This document shows positions 46,501-57,242 of a stretch of 64,000 bases of DNA, piece after piece. The DNA is from Bilabrum cf. latius (Eukaryota; Bigyra: Bicosoecida; Bigyra; Bicosoecida), in NCBI GenBank assembly GCA_965178125.1, contig OZ237743.1, positions 1,054,001 to 1,118,000 on the forward strand, given 5' to 3'. The notes under the pieces are model-generated. The model saw only the letters and a program-made list of their open reading frames with translations, had not been told where the DNA came from and did not search any database. The position numbers and the translations under genes are program-made. How positions within the stretch are numbered: position 1 is the first letter of the stretch; every line of letters begins with the position of its first letter.

Positions 46501-48272
46501 TCCAACAGAACCTTGGTGTTGTTTGCAATCTGCCGCATCCAGAGCCTCGCGTGTCCAAGCTCTGCCGCAGAAAGGCCCGCTGACTCGATCGGCGTCGGGT
46601 CCTTTGCCTTCCGCGCCTCACGAAGCATCTCGCTCACCGTCGTGCTAGCCCCACTGCCCTCGAGCATCTTCTTCTGCTCTCGCACCCACTCCTGCAGGTC
46701 TTGCTCCTCGCGCTCTGCCAGCGCAAGCAGAGCCAGCGACACCCACAGCCGTGCATCGCTGCCCCCATCGTTCACAGTGCTGGCGGGGTAGTGCAGGGGT
46801 GTCGCGCCCCTCGAGTTGCGGGCCACGAGGGCCCCTTCGGAGCCCGGCCTGAGGTGCGCCAGTGCCTTACCGAACCTGTCCTCCATCACGGTGATCTTGT
46901 ACGCGTCTGCATGCACCCTATTACCTGGAAGCAGCCCCTGATCTTGTTCCCCGTTGTCCAACAGACTCATTGCGCTGATCACGGCGTGAAGCGGCGCTTG
47001 CCTCTTGCGGCGGGTGGGGCGCAGCAAGTTCCCGAGTTTCCATTTCATCATGGTCAGTGGGATCGCAGCGGGGAGCATAAGGGAGTGCGGCGGGCCTCCA
47101 GGTAGCACTGCAGCCCTGTCAGCCGCGGTGGCGCCCCGGTCGTTGGCCTGCGCGCCGCGCTCCCAGCTTCCAGGCTTCGGGTGGTCGACGATCAACCTGC
47201 CGACGATGTCGTCTTCGAGGGGTCCCACACCCAGTTCCCTGGCGACCAGGGCGGCGAGGACGAAGAACTGGGCCGATCTGGCGCGGGTTGATTCTCGCTC
47301 CGGGTCCTGGAGGGCCTCACAGAGGGCGGGAGTGACGGGCGCGGGGGGCTCCCCAGCGATCGCCTGAGCCTGCTGCTGCAGCTGCTGTCTCGCTTGCCTC
47401 GCCTGCTGGGGGCCCATGCCGAACAAGTTGGCGTGCCCGTGCTGTACCAGTACCTGCTGCTGCGTCTCCCTCGCCTTTTCCTTCTATCGCTCCGTGGGCT
47501 CTGGGTCTGAGATCAGCCTGCCGCCGTCGGTGCGGGGCGTTGCAGGGGTAAGGTCCTGCATGGGAACACCCGTTGTTCTCTCTTGAAGGCACGTGCTCGC
47601 CCCCCGTGCAACCAGCACACGAACCACATTTGTGCGACGGGAAAACACTGCGAGCTGGAGCGGCGTGTCGATCTGTCGCTGCCCGATGGGCGCGGCTTCT
47701 GCGAACGGGCGAGCGTCCGGGTCCGGGTATAGGCCTGAATCCAGCAGCACAGCGCATGCGGCTGCTCTCCCGCGATGCGCGAGAAAATGTAGGGCGGAAA
47801 CCATTTGATTTTGTGGTTGCACGATACGTGGGGCCCATTGGTAACCACCAACCCGCGGCAACGACGTCGGCGGGACTTCAAACAGCAGGCTCGCGGGGGA
47901 TAAGGCACGGCTTGCACCCCACAGAAGTGCACGAGCGACAGACTCTTTCTCATCCGTAGATGTCGGCTTCTGCGACTTAAAAGCTTCAATCAGTGCCGTG
48001 CGAAGCTTTGCGTTGCCGTGGATCTTTGCAGACTCTAAAGCGCACTGCACCAGACTTTGGGCAGCGGCTCCTGCGACCTCGTCAGACATGGTTGGCAAGT
48101 CTGCTATAGCGTAAACCGCTTTAAAAGCAGCAATATCGTAGGATGCGGTCGAGTTGGCGCCGTTCAAAGAAGCATGAACGGCTGACTTCCATTCTTCTGG
48201 GGCTGAAGCAAGGGCTGTATTTAGCCTCATAACGGCTGAATCAATGGTCACGCGTCCTTCTGTTGACGACAT
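43533..48272 (-). CDS. Giant ankyrin-like repeat protein, paralogue 1
   Basis: One frame of 1,580 codons (1,579 aa), ATG 48272 to TAA, with ten TAGs between 47484 and 45242. Ankyrin-like motifs are visible (SALHFLAHRGRAAACAVLLDSG; DTPLQLAVFSRRTNVVRVLV; AVAALLAAGASADASS; VLLLLMHGAKLRHSF). They are separated by Gln/Ala-rich helix (QQARQARQQLQQQAQ) and long Ala/Ser-rich disordered stretches. The C-terminal 90 residues form a compact Trp/Arg-rich module (SWLYAGIGERGEAAQIRAMV; RWRAWRFWLRGPEDRARRL). Ankyrin repeats bind proteins; no catalytic domain is seen. The plus-strand gene at 50402-55129 is a full-length paralogue. The two diverge from each other with a thioesterase gene between them. Confidence 0.8.
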
Positions 48273-48446
48273 CTGTCACAAAATATAAATTACACAATTT
48301 TGTGGCAGAAAATACCAGCAAAACGAGCAAGTAGTCGTGAAAAGCTGCGTTCTCGGGTACTGCCAGAGAAGCTGATCAGTTCCGGTTTTCCAAGTCGAAC
48401 ACAAATCATATTTCGAGGCCAGCAATCTCACGGTCCGAGCAGCAGT
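48273..48446. promoter_or_regulatory. Short divergent promoter region
   Basis: Only 174 bp, AT-rich near 48275-48310, separate the start of the ankyrin-like gene (minus) from the start of the thioesterase gene (plus). It should serve both. No specific motif is identified. Confidence 0.4.
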
Positions 48447-50220
48447 ATGGTTAGTGCAGCAAAAATTCAGAATATTCAGCTAGCATGCTCAGTTGCCCGT
48501 AAGTGTCATGCACAAAAAACATAAAAATGACGGACAGGCTACCACATACAGTTTTCCCGGTCCAACTAATCGCCGTTTTTCTATCCCAGGAGTGGACACG
48601 AACGTGTTTGTAGGAGTTCATCTATGGACGCCGTTTGGTGCTCGTGGTGTGTACGGCGGGCAGGTCGCTGCGCAAGCACTGTGCTCCGCGTGCTTCACGG
48701 TTCCGCACGGGTTCGCCCCTAACTCCCAGCACTGCATGTTTCTACGTTCAGCGGATGGCGATAGGCCGATCGTGTATACCGTGCATAGGATTCGAACGGG
48801 ACGCTCCTTTGCAACCCGATGGTGCGTTGCAACGCAGGCAGCAAAGCCGGTGTTCGCGTGCTCTGTGTCATTTCATACGGAGGACAAAGAGACGAGCCCA
48901 TTGGAGCACCAAGTAGACCCACCAATTATTGTCCAATCAACGGAAGCGCCTGATCCATCCACTAGGTCCCATCATGCGCGAAGCACCCCCAGATTGGATA
49001 GCAGAGCGACTGCCTTCTCCAGCCGAGCCACTCCCAGCCGCGTGGAGCCGCCAGAGGAGCTGCCGGGGCGGCGTGCCCGCTTCGAGCAGATGCTCCGCGA
49101 CCCTCGACTTCCAGAGGGCTATAAATACACCATTGAGGCGCGTAGAGACGCCGTGGATGACGTGATCGACATGCGGCCGTGCGGCCGAGAGGACCCACTA
49201 TACCAGGGGGCCAGACCCCCCGAGTACTGCGTCTGGATGCGCGCGGCGCCAACGATTACGGAACCTGACGGTGGCAACACACGCGGTGGCGAGAGGCAAG
49301 AAGTGGTGCAAGGCCAGCACACTCGTCACACCGCGGCACCGGAGCTGTCCGAAGCGGGTGCAGCAGGGGACCAGGGCAAGGCCACCCAACCGTCGAAGGC
49401 TGCGGCCCCTGGGAGCCGCCTGCAGCACGGGGGTGACGTTGATGATAATTGTGCCGAAGCTACTGCTGCCGGTGCCGCCGGTGCCGGTGCCTCGCTGGCC
49501 GGTAGTACTGCCCCGCTGGAGCCTTTGCTGGATTCTGGCTCCGGGTTGCTGGACAGGGTTCGCATGCCGGCGGAGGTGCGGTGCAGGCTCGCTTGTGTGG
49601 TCTCGTTCCTCAGCGATTTCAACCTCCTGGCGGCCGCCATGCGGCTGCACGGGTGGCCAAACCCGGAGCTCGGCATGATGGTGAGCCTCGACCACACTGT
49701 GTGGTTTCATCGCACTGCAGCGCTGGGATCGGAGCACGACTGGCTGCTGCTTCGGATGCGGTCGCCGAGCCTGAGCAGCGCGCGGGGCTTCGCGCTGGGC
49801 GAGATTTTCTCGAGGGACGGTAAGATGATTGCAAGCTGTGCCTAGGAGGGTCTCATCCGCATGCGGAAGGGATACAGGATGCCAAGTGGGGGATCGGATG
49901 GACATGGGGACGGTGATGCAGGAGGAGCCTCGTCCTCGACACACGGGCTGCCTCCTTCGTCACTGCGGGCCGCGGCTGCTGCTGCAGAGTTAAGCGATTC
50001 GGGTGCCAGCCAGAAGGATGGTAGTTCCAGTGGGATTGCTGCCTGCAGTGCATCCACTGCCTAGCAGCAGCCTGACGATCTCGTGAGAGTCGCGGTCTAT
50101 GGGAATCGCACGATGCCTGAGCGCGGAGGAGACATTGAGGCTGCTGCCTCTCTGAGCAGGGGATGCCGCGCAAACCTGATGTCTGCGTCAGCTTTGCAGG
50201 GATGGAGCAGCAAATTTTGA
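48447..50220 (+). CDS. ACOT8: TesB/ACOT8-type acyl-CoA thioesterase
   Basis: Exon 1 48447-48498 and exon 2 48590-50220 (GTAAGT...TCCCAG) encode 560 aa ending in TGA, with TAGs at 49843 and 50062. Double hotdog fold: N-terminal FVGVHLWTPFGARGVYGGQV, RTGRSFATRWCVATQ and VSFH; C-terminal MVSLDHTVWFHR (catalytic Asp), SSARGFALGEIFSRDGK and IASCA-Q-EGLIR. In E. coli TesB the Gln of this last motif (Gln278) is part of the active site, and here it is encoded by TAG. It hydrolyses acyl-CoA to fatty acid and CoA, usually in peroxisomes or mitochondria. Unusual features are a disordered insertion of about 140 residues between the hotdogs and a C-terminal Ser/Gly-rich extension of about 120 residues. 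Under the standard code the gene would stop just before its catalytic Gln. Confidence 0.9.
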
Positions 50221-50401
50221 ATCTTGTTGTGCGTGAAGGTTCCGGGGAAGTGCTGTTGATGCCAGATCGACCCAAGTCTACGTGCCACAGTGCCAGCCTG
50301 GACAAGCAAACCGGAAGAAGCCGTCGAACAAGAACGGGGAATCAAAACGCCAGAGTGCAAGGAGCAACGACAATAAGCTGCAGTGCTAGTCGCGACATTT
50401 A

Positions 50402-53400
50402 ATGGAATCAAGTACTTCCCATGTTTTGACTGCCGTTGACGAAAAACTCCGGGGCAGTGTTGAGTGGGTGGCTGCCCTGCTCGACAAGGTCCGACCTGAG
50501 CTACTAGACGAGCTCTGCCTCATTTTTACTACCTCTGATGGATCAGGCAGGGCTTGCATGCAGAATGCAAAAACAGTGATACTTAAAGCTGCCACTGAAT
50601 AGAACGGTAGAACGCGATCCGAAAACTCATAGCTTTTGTGTGCGGCGGCACGTGCTGCATTCGCTGGAGCTTGGATCCACTCAAGCGAGTTCAGCTTTCA
50701 ACGCATCTATTCCCAGTTACGGGCGGCAAGCAAGCTGTATCAAGCTTGTGGTGCTATTCTGTTCTTCGCTGGTCCGCTTATCAGCCCTGCAAATGCTTCC
50801 TACACGGTGCCGAGAACGCCTCACGCCACAATGGGACACATGCGATTTCGCATGCAGCGTCGAGGGAATGCAGACAATGATGCAGCGACATTCTTGCATC
50901 TGTGTGCATGCAATGGCCTTGACGATGTTTGCGCTGAATTGTTGGATTCTGGACTCTACCCGGACCCAGACGTTACGTCAATGAACCCCGACAAATCAGT
51001 CGAAACACCCCTGTAGCTGGCTGCCTTTAACAGGCACGTCGATGCAGTGCGAGCGCTCGTGTCTCGAGGCGCCAGCATATTTCTGCCAGAGCCCTCGACA
51101 TCCCAGCCGATGGACAGAGTGCAAGTGGACCAGCCTCGCGTGGACAGCAGGTTCCTGGGTCCTGGCAGGTACGCTGCAGGGGGCCCGTGCCCGACTAAGG
51201 AGCTGATCGATGCTCTGCAGGGCCCTCACAAAGACGCAGCTAGAGCGCATGCAGTACGGTTTTTTGCCTTTGCGGCAGCGGCAGCTCGCGAGCTGGGAGC
51301 TCTTGCCGTCCAATCCGACGTGCTGCCGGGCGGGGCACTGCAGCCCCTTGGAGTAGCTGACGCGCTGGCTCTGCGAGATATCATGCCTGGTTCAGAAATG
51401 AACCCACAAGGCCGGCGAGGTGACACCAGGGCCACGGGAATTTCCCCCGTCAGCACCGCAACGGCAGCTGACATGGCAGGGATCTAGGACCCGGAGCAGT
51501 ACGTCCCGCCCACAGGCGCGGCTTGTCCTACACTGCCGCTTTTGGAGTCGTCATCTTACACGTGTACAAAGAAGCAGGCCGCAAAGAGGATGTTTACAGC
51601 GATGCGGGCGAGACAAAGACGGCTGCTGGGCATGATCGAATAGCTAGATGCGCATGCGGGCCCAAAGCATGCCGTTTCAAGGCCCCGCCGCAGCACTAGG
51701 GTGCATGCTGATGCGTACAAGATCACCGTGATGGAGGACAGGTTCGGTAAGGCACTGGCGCACCTCAGGCCGGGCTCCGAAGGGGCCCTCGTGGCCCGCA
51801 ACTCGAGGGGCGCGACACCCCTGCACTACCCCGCCAGCGCTGTGAACGATGGGGGCAGCGATGCACGGCTGTGGGTGTCACTGGCTCTGTTTGCGCTGGC
51901 AGAGCGCGAGGAGCAAGACCTGCAGGAGTGGGTGCGAGAGCAGAAGAAGATGCTCGGTGGTCGATCAATCAGCGTGTCAGAGCGAGACCTGATGATTGAA
52001 GCGAGAGAGCGAGGGAGCGAGGAGGAATCGAGGTACCAGCGATGGCAGCCCGGCGGTCTGTCGGTGGACGAGGTGCGCGAGGCAAGCAGGGGCATGCAGG
52101 AACTGGCAAGGCATGCAGAGGACTTGCTGTTGGAAGCCACCGGGGCAGTGCTTGCAGAGGCAGCCGATCCCGCAGAGCTATCGGCCGCTGGCGCTGCTCG
52201 AAGTCTCGATACCATGTTGCGGTTTAAGGCGCCGTCTGGCGCCGCAATTACAGGTTGTGAGTATCGAGTCAGCGCGACTGTCGAGCGCAAGGCAGACCAC
52301 AGAGGTATGGGGGCCCGCATGTCGACCGCAATGTCGGGCTGCGCAGTAGCTTTGCTGAAGGGGGAGCTGACGAGCATCCGGGCAGCCGCTATCCACCAAG
52401 GCAGTGCTTCGGCAGGCAAGTTGGCCCAGGGCCAATACAGTCTGCCTGGCATGACAATGAGCGTGAGCTTCAATGAATCGAGTGAGGTCGGCAGGCAACA
52501 GGCTCAGGCCGGGCCACCCGTGATGCGGCTATCGGCGGGGCATATCATTGCATCCGTCCGACTGGTTGCAGGACGGGTGGAGAAGCTCATCTGTCCTGAT
52601 GGTGGCGAGCCTGACGATGCCCTTAGAGCGGGATCCTCCTCGGGGGCAAGGGCAGGAGCGCATCCGCCGGCATCTAGCGCTAGCGAAGTGCTTCGAAGCG
52701 CCGTGCGTGGGACGCTGACGGCCATCGAGGAACTGGCGGCCGTCACTTCCTGTACCCGAGAGAGCTGGGAGGCCGAAGAGATAGGGGCACTGGATGCCCG
52801 ACTACAAAGCTCCAGACAAGCATTGTTGGAGGTGGTGCGTAGCAAGACAGGGGCCGCGCCTGGCTGGGTGCGTGGGTGCGCTGCACTGGCCCTGTCGGGG
52901 GTGAAGCAAGGCGCCGGCATGGCCGTGGCTCATTGTTCCCTGGGGATTCTAGCAGAGAACAGCAGAGGACCCACCGTGGATGCATAGCTGGACGCAATGG
53001 AGGGTAAAGGAAGCGCTGCCGAGACCGTCGCCGCCACGCCTGGCAAAACACGAGTGGCTTCGGGCACGAGCGGATCGGTGCGGCCGGCTGCCGTTCTCAG
53101 TTGCTGCTGGATTAGAGGTCACACGCACCGCACTGGTTTGAATCTAGCTGGATATCCTTACCACGTCACCGAAGATGGACCCCTCCTTGAGATGTGTGCC
53201 GCTCTGGCTCCTCAGCAGATGGACGTGATTCCGTCTCGAGCTGTGGCCACGACCCGAGGGCCTCGCGGTTTCGGCGACTCGCTGGTGGTGAGCGAGGCCG
53301 CGGCACGATAGCCCACGGATGATCCATTGACCGAAGGCTTTGAGCTAGACGCGGCTGTCAAGCGGTTGGTGCGGGCCCACCCTCAGTACGAACCACATAT

Positions 53401-55129
53401 CGCGACTTGTGCCTTGATGGCTGCCACGTAGCCCAGGCTCAAGCGCATGCTGCTGAAACTGGCCGAGTTTGGCACCGCAGATCCGTTCTACGTGGCTCTT
53501 CTCGTCTGCAAGGACTCCAAGGAGCTGAGCAACGCGGCGCAATTAGCTCTGCCCGAGGCAGTCATGAGGCGGGGGTTGGACGGTGTCGCTGCCCTGCTAG
53601 CTGCTGGTGCTAGCGCTGACAGACCGTACGGGCTGGGCAGTTCCTACAAAGGACGGCCCATTCAATGGGCGCTAGCTCGTCATGCTTCAAGCCCTGATCT
53701 TGCCATGGACATTCTGCTCCTGCTCCTCATGAACGGAGCCAAGTTGAGGCACAGCTTTACCGACATTCCGTTCCCAAGGGCTCACATCAACAGGCACAGG
53801 ATGTGCATTGGTGCAGCTGCAGCTAGGGGTGCAATGGGTCGAATACCCCACCCGTAGTTTCCTCTGCACGTTGCTGCACTCCCAGGAGACGACCGTGTAC
53901 TGCAGCCACCGCTAGCTGCTACCAAGGGCGACGGCACAAGCTCGGCAACCGAGCTCAACGCACACGGAAACGGTGCAGTCCTCTTGCAGCATCTGCAGGC
54001 CGGCATCGATGAGGCGTGCTCCAACACCGGCGTGGACCTTGAGGATATCCTGGCGGATCTGCCAGACATGCGCAGATGCACCAGGGCTGGAGACTTCTGT
54101 GCCCCTGTTACCCCTGGCATGGACGGTATTGAGGGCTTGTCCACCCACTTGCTCGCCGATCGCTTGCGGTCTGTCAAGTCTAGCGAACTGTACAGGAATA
54201 TGGAGGCGCTGTACAACTTCGATCTGCGAAACACTGCCCGCGAGAGAGAGATCAAAGCAAAATACTTGAATCGAGGTGGCGAGAGCGAGATGGGTGGCGC
54301 GGTTGGCAGCGCCATCATTCCCCAGGCATAGCAGAGCAGCCGAAAACAGGCCTAGCAGGCTGCTGCAGAAGAGTCAGCAGATGGGTGGGGCACCGGGTGG
54401 AACATGGATGAGCATGATATTGGACCGGACCGAGAAAGTAGAAGCAGTAAGACGCGTACTAGTAGTCTGCCCGCTACAGACCCATGGGGCCTGAAGAGTG
54501 CGCCCGAAACAGCAGGCGACGGTGCACCAGCGGCAGATTCATGGGGTGAGTGGAAGCCGGCAGCCCCCGCTCTCCCGACAGCGACCGTGCATGGTGGATT
54601 GGACCGCAACGTGGGTACATCCGAGCTTCCGAGGTTTGCAGTCGATACATCTGATCATGATTATGCCCCGGATGTATCATAGGGTTGGGGGAGTATGAAC
54701 TTCTTCGGTGACTCTACCGATGCATCAACAGCGAGTGCATCGAATCCTGCGATGAGCGACGCGGCATGGCGATTGAATGACGTCGAACTACCGATGTCTT
54801 CAGCAGCAGCTGCAGCCGCAGGGACAGCCGCATCTAAAGCCGCTCCAAACACTGACGCCGAAGCCGCGCCGCTGCTCGGATCTGTTGGCACCAGTGCTCA
54901 TCCGTCTTGGCTCTATGCCGGAATCGGTGAGAGAGGCGAGGCCGCTCAGATCCGGGCCATGGTGCACGCGGCCTACACCGCAGACCACGACAGGTACTTG
55001 CGGTGCGTGCACGCGATGGGGCGGTGGAGGGCGTGGCGGTTCTGGCTGCGGGGGCCCGAGGACCGCGCGAGGAGGCTGGTGGAGTTCAGGCGAGCTGTGG
55101 CAGTGCGGCGGAGAGCCAGCCGAGACTGA
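50402..55129 (+). CDS. Giant ankyrin-like repeat protein, paralogue 2
   Basis: One frame of 1,576 codons (1,575 aa), ATG 50402 to TGA, with twelve TAGs. Full-length paralogue of the minus-strand gene at 43533-48272, with the same order: ankyrin-like N-terminal part (ATFLHLCACNGLDDVCAELL; ETPL-Q-LAAFNRHVDAVRAL), a shared block starting VHADAYKITVMEDRFG, Ala/Ser-rich middle, PRLKRMLLKLAEFGTADPFY, and the Trp/Arg-rich C-terminal module. Some blocks are nearly identical at DNA level while others are barely alignable. The TAG at 51014-51016 in ETPL-Q-LAAF matches a CAG codon in DTPLQLAVF of the paralogue. The first about 120 codons, with two TAGs, have no visible counterpart and are less certain. 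Confidence 0.8.
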
Positions 55130-55299
55130 GGCCGGCGCGGGGTGGTGGGTCTCAAATGGGCAGTGCTGCGGGTCTTGATCTGCTGCATGCCGATAGATTT
55201 ACTTCTTATTTGTTAATCTCCGTATTTTTTGATGAACATTGCCATGGACCATCGGATGCATCCAGATTCACGCCGGCTGCCGCGGTTCTATCTGCCTGG

Positions 55300-56841
55300 T
55301 CAGCGACCGGCCTCCAGATCCTGCTGATGTGCCTCCCTCTCAATTTCGACTCCAAGTTTAGCTGGAGCAGCACCAGTACCATCCATCAGGCCGAGCTCGA
55401 TCTGGCCTGGTTCGGCAGTCGCCGGTATACCCGCTGCATCGTCACCCTCACGGCACGCCTCGTCGCTGTGAGTGGGGCTGATGCCGCACATTGCCGAGCA
55501 CAACCACCAGCCCTCTCGGTGCCCCCTCCACACCCAGTAGAGCAGCGTGATTGCCCACACCGTCACAATGGGCAGAACTACCGCCGCCGACGCAGCATAC
55601 TCTGTCACGCCGAGCTGCAGGCATGCTCCTATGAGGACGATTCCAAGCAGGCACCGCATCACGGTGGGACCGTCGAGCCCCTGCCTGAGCCACGTCCCGA
55701 GTAAAAAGGATGACAGGGAAACGGCGCACACAGTCACGTACACCGGCCATTTACTGCCGTCAATCCCGTCTCCAAAGAACAAGCCCAGCCTCAGCAGAAG
55801 CTCTAGGATGGCATAGACCACGAATGTCGCCCTCGTCTCGTCCTTGCCCAGCTGTAGGAGAGCAAAACCGACCACGATGGGAGGTCCGTGGACCCCAAGC
55901 ATGCCTCCTAACACCCCCGCTCCCAGACCAGCGATCAGAACAACCGCCGGGGCTCGCCAGAAAGGCGGCAGGCACTGTGGCCAGGGGGGCGGGACGTAGC
56001 TGTCACCGATGGACCAGTGGTACGGGAGCGGCTTCTCAGCCAATGCGCTCGATTGGTGCGAATTCGCAGGAGTTACTGCCGCTGCAACGACGGGGTCAGC
56101 GCCTTCTAAGGGGGCAGGGGCAGGGGCAGGGGCATCGCCTGCTATTGGCCCTGCTCTGCTGGCGTCAGGATGTGGCGCAGCGATGGCGCCCGGACCTGAT
56201 GCAGCCGCCCCGGCTGACGGGCCCGCCCCGGTCGTGGGTGCGGTCAAGGCAACGACCCCGGACGTTTCTTTCTCTTCTAAGTCATTGCTACTGTGGTCTA
56301 ATGCGGCCTCTGCTGACATGGTTTCACCGGTGCCTGATCCACCTAGCTTGCCGCTCGGTCCTGAAAGAAGCTCCGAAGTAGCACCGGAATCCGATTTTTC
56401 TACTTGTGAGGTCTTCCACAGCACTATCTCAAATGCAAGCTTGATAGAGGAGAACAAGAAGAAAAGAGCTCCGATAAAATAGCCCAAGATTGCTGTATCT
56501 ACGTTGTGCAGCAGCCAGAATCCGACAAATACTGTTCCTATCCCAGTAAGCGATAGCAACAGGCCATCTCGAATCCTTGCACGGAGAGGACCGTTTCTCA
56601 TTTCCCATGCCATGAACGGCAACGTCACGGCCGTCATCAGTGTGATGTTGAACACGCTTGACGGTGTTGATTCTTCGTATAACCCAGCGATTCGAAGCAC
56701 ACCCATGATCGCCAAGTACACGATTGCATCCCCAAAGCTAGTCAGCCCAGCTACACCACTCGAGAAAAACACTACCACTCCAACGACAATAACTTGCTCC
56801 CAGATTGGTGCTCCGTCACCGGCATCGGAATCGCCTGCCAT
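55300..56841 (-). CDS. TauE/SafE (TSUP) family membrane transporter
   Basis: A single exon, 513 aa, ATG 56841 to TGA, with no TAG. Two hydrophobic halves, each starting with the family's Gly-rich helix, are joined by an Ala/Pro/Ser-rich loop (~residues 155-275). N-half: VVGVVVFFSSGVAGLTSFGDAIVYL; C-half: AGLGAGVLGGMLGVHGPPIVV; nine or so membrane spans in total. Long acidic or Ser-rich tail. TSUP proteins export or import sulfite, sulfoacetate or other organic anions. The substrate is not predictable. The split by a long cytosolic loop resembles plant and protist members. Confidence 0.85.
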   Translation of the reverse strand: MAGDSDAGDGAPIWEQVIVVGVVVFFSSGVAGLTSFGDAIVYLAIMGVLRIAGLYEESTPSSVFNITLMTAVTLPFMAWEMRNGPLRARIRDGLLLSLTGIGTVFVGFWLLHNVDTAILGYFIGALFFLFSSIKLAFEIVLWKTSQVEKSDSGATSELLSGPSGKLGGSGTGETMSAEAALDHSSNDLEEKETSGVVALTAPTTGAGPSAGAAASGPGAIAAPHPDASRAGPIAGDAPAPAPAPLEGADPVVAAAVTPANSHQSSALAEKPLPYHWSIGDSYVPPPWPQCLPPFWRAPAVVLIAGLGAGVLGGMLGVHGPPIVVGFALLQLGKDETRATFVVYAILELLLRLGLFFGDGIDGSKWPVYVTVCAVSLSSFLLGTWLRQGLDGPTVMRCLLGIVLIGACLQLGVTEYAASAAVVLPIVTVWAITLLYWVWRGHREGWWLCSAMCGISPTHSDEACREGDDAAGIPATAEPGQIELGLMDGTGAAPAKLGVEIEREAHQQDLEAGR

Positions 56842-57242
56842 TGCGGGTCAACCTGTGGGTCAATGCGAGTGCTTCCCAGAGAAAAGCACTGAGTATATGC
56901 AAAATAATCAAAATACGCTAGACGGGTGCCTCGATCCGTTCGATTGGTTCGCTAAAACGATGCCTATTTTCTGTTCCCGAAACTAGACGGTTTTCCGGTT
57001 TGTTTGTGGACATGATCCGATCTGCGGTCCAGGTATGGTGCAGGTCAATGCGCCACATGTGTCGCACCACCGGGGCACGCCCACAGCATCGCTACCAAGC
57101 TCGGCTTCCGCCAAGTTCACAACTTCAAGTTGAAGCTGTTGATGCTGAGCGCCTCGCTCAGCCAAGATGGAGATACTCGCCCACGGAGCGGCACCCCTTC
57201 GCCGTGAAAATCGCAAGATGCCAAATCTATACAACATACGGA
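56842..57242. other. Intergenic, no gene seen
   Basis: Lies upstream of the TauE/SafE gene and downstream of the kinase gene (both minus). No recognisable feature. Presumably promoter of the former and 3' end of the latter. Confidence 0.5.
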
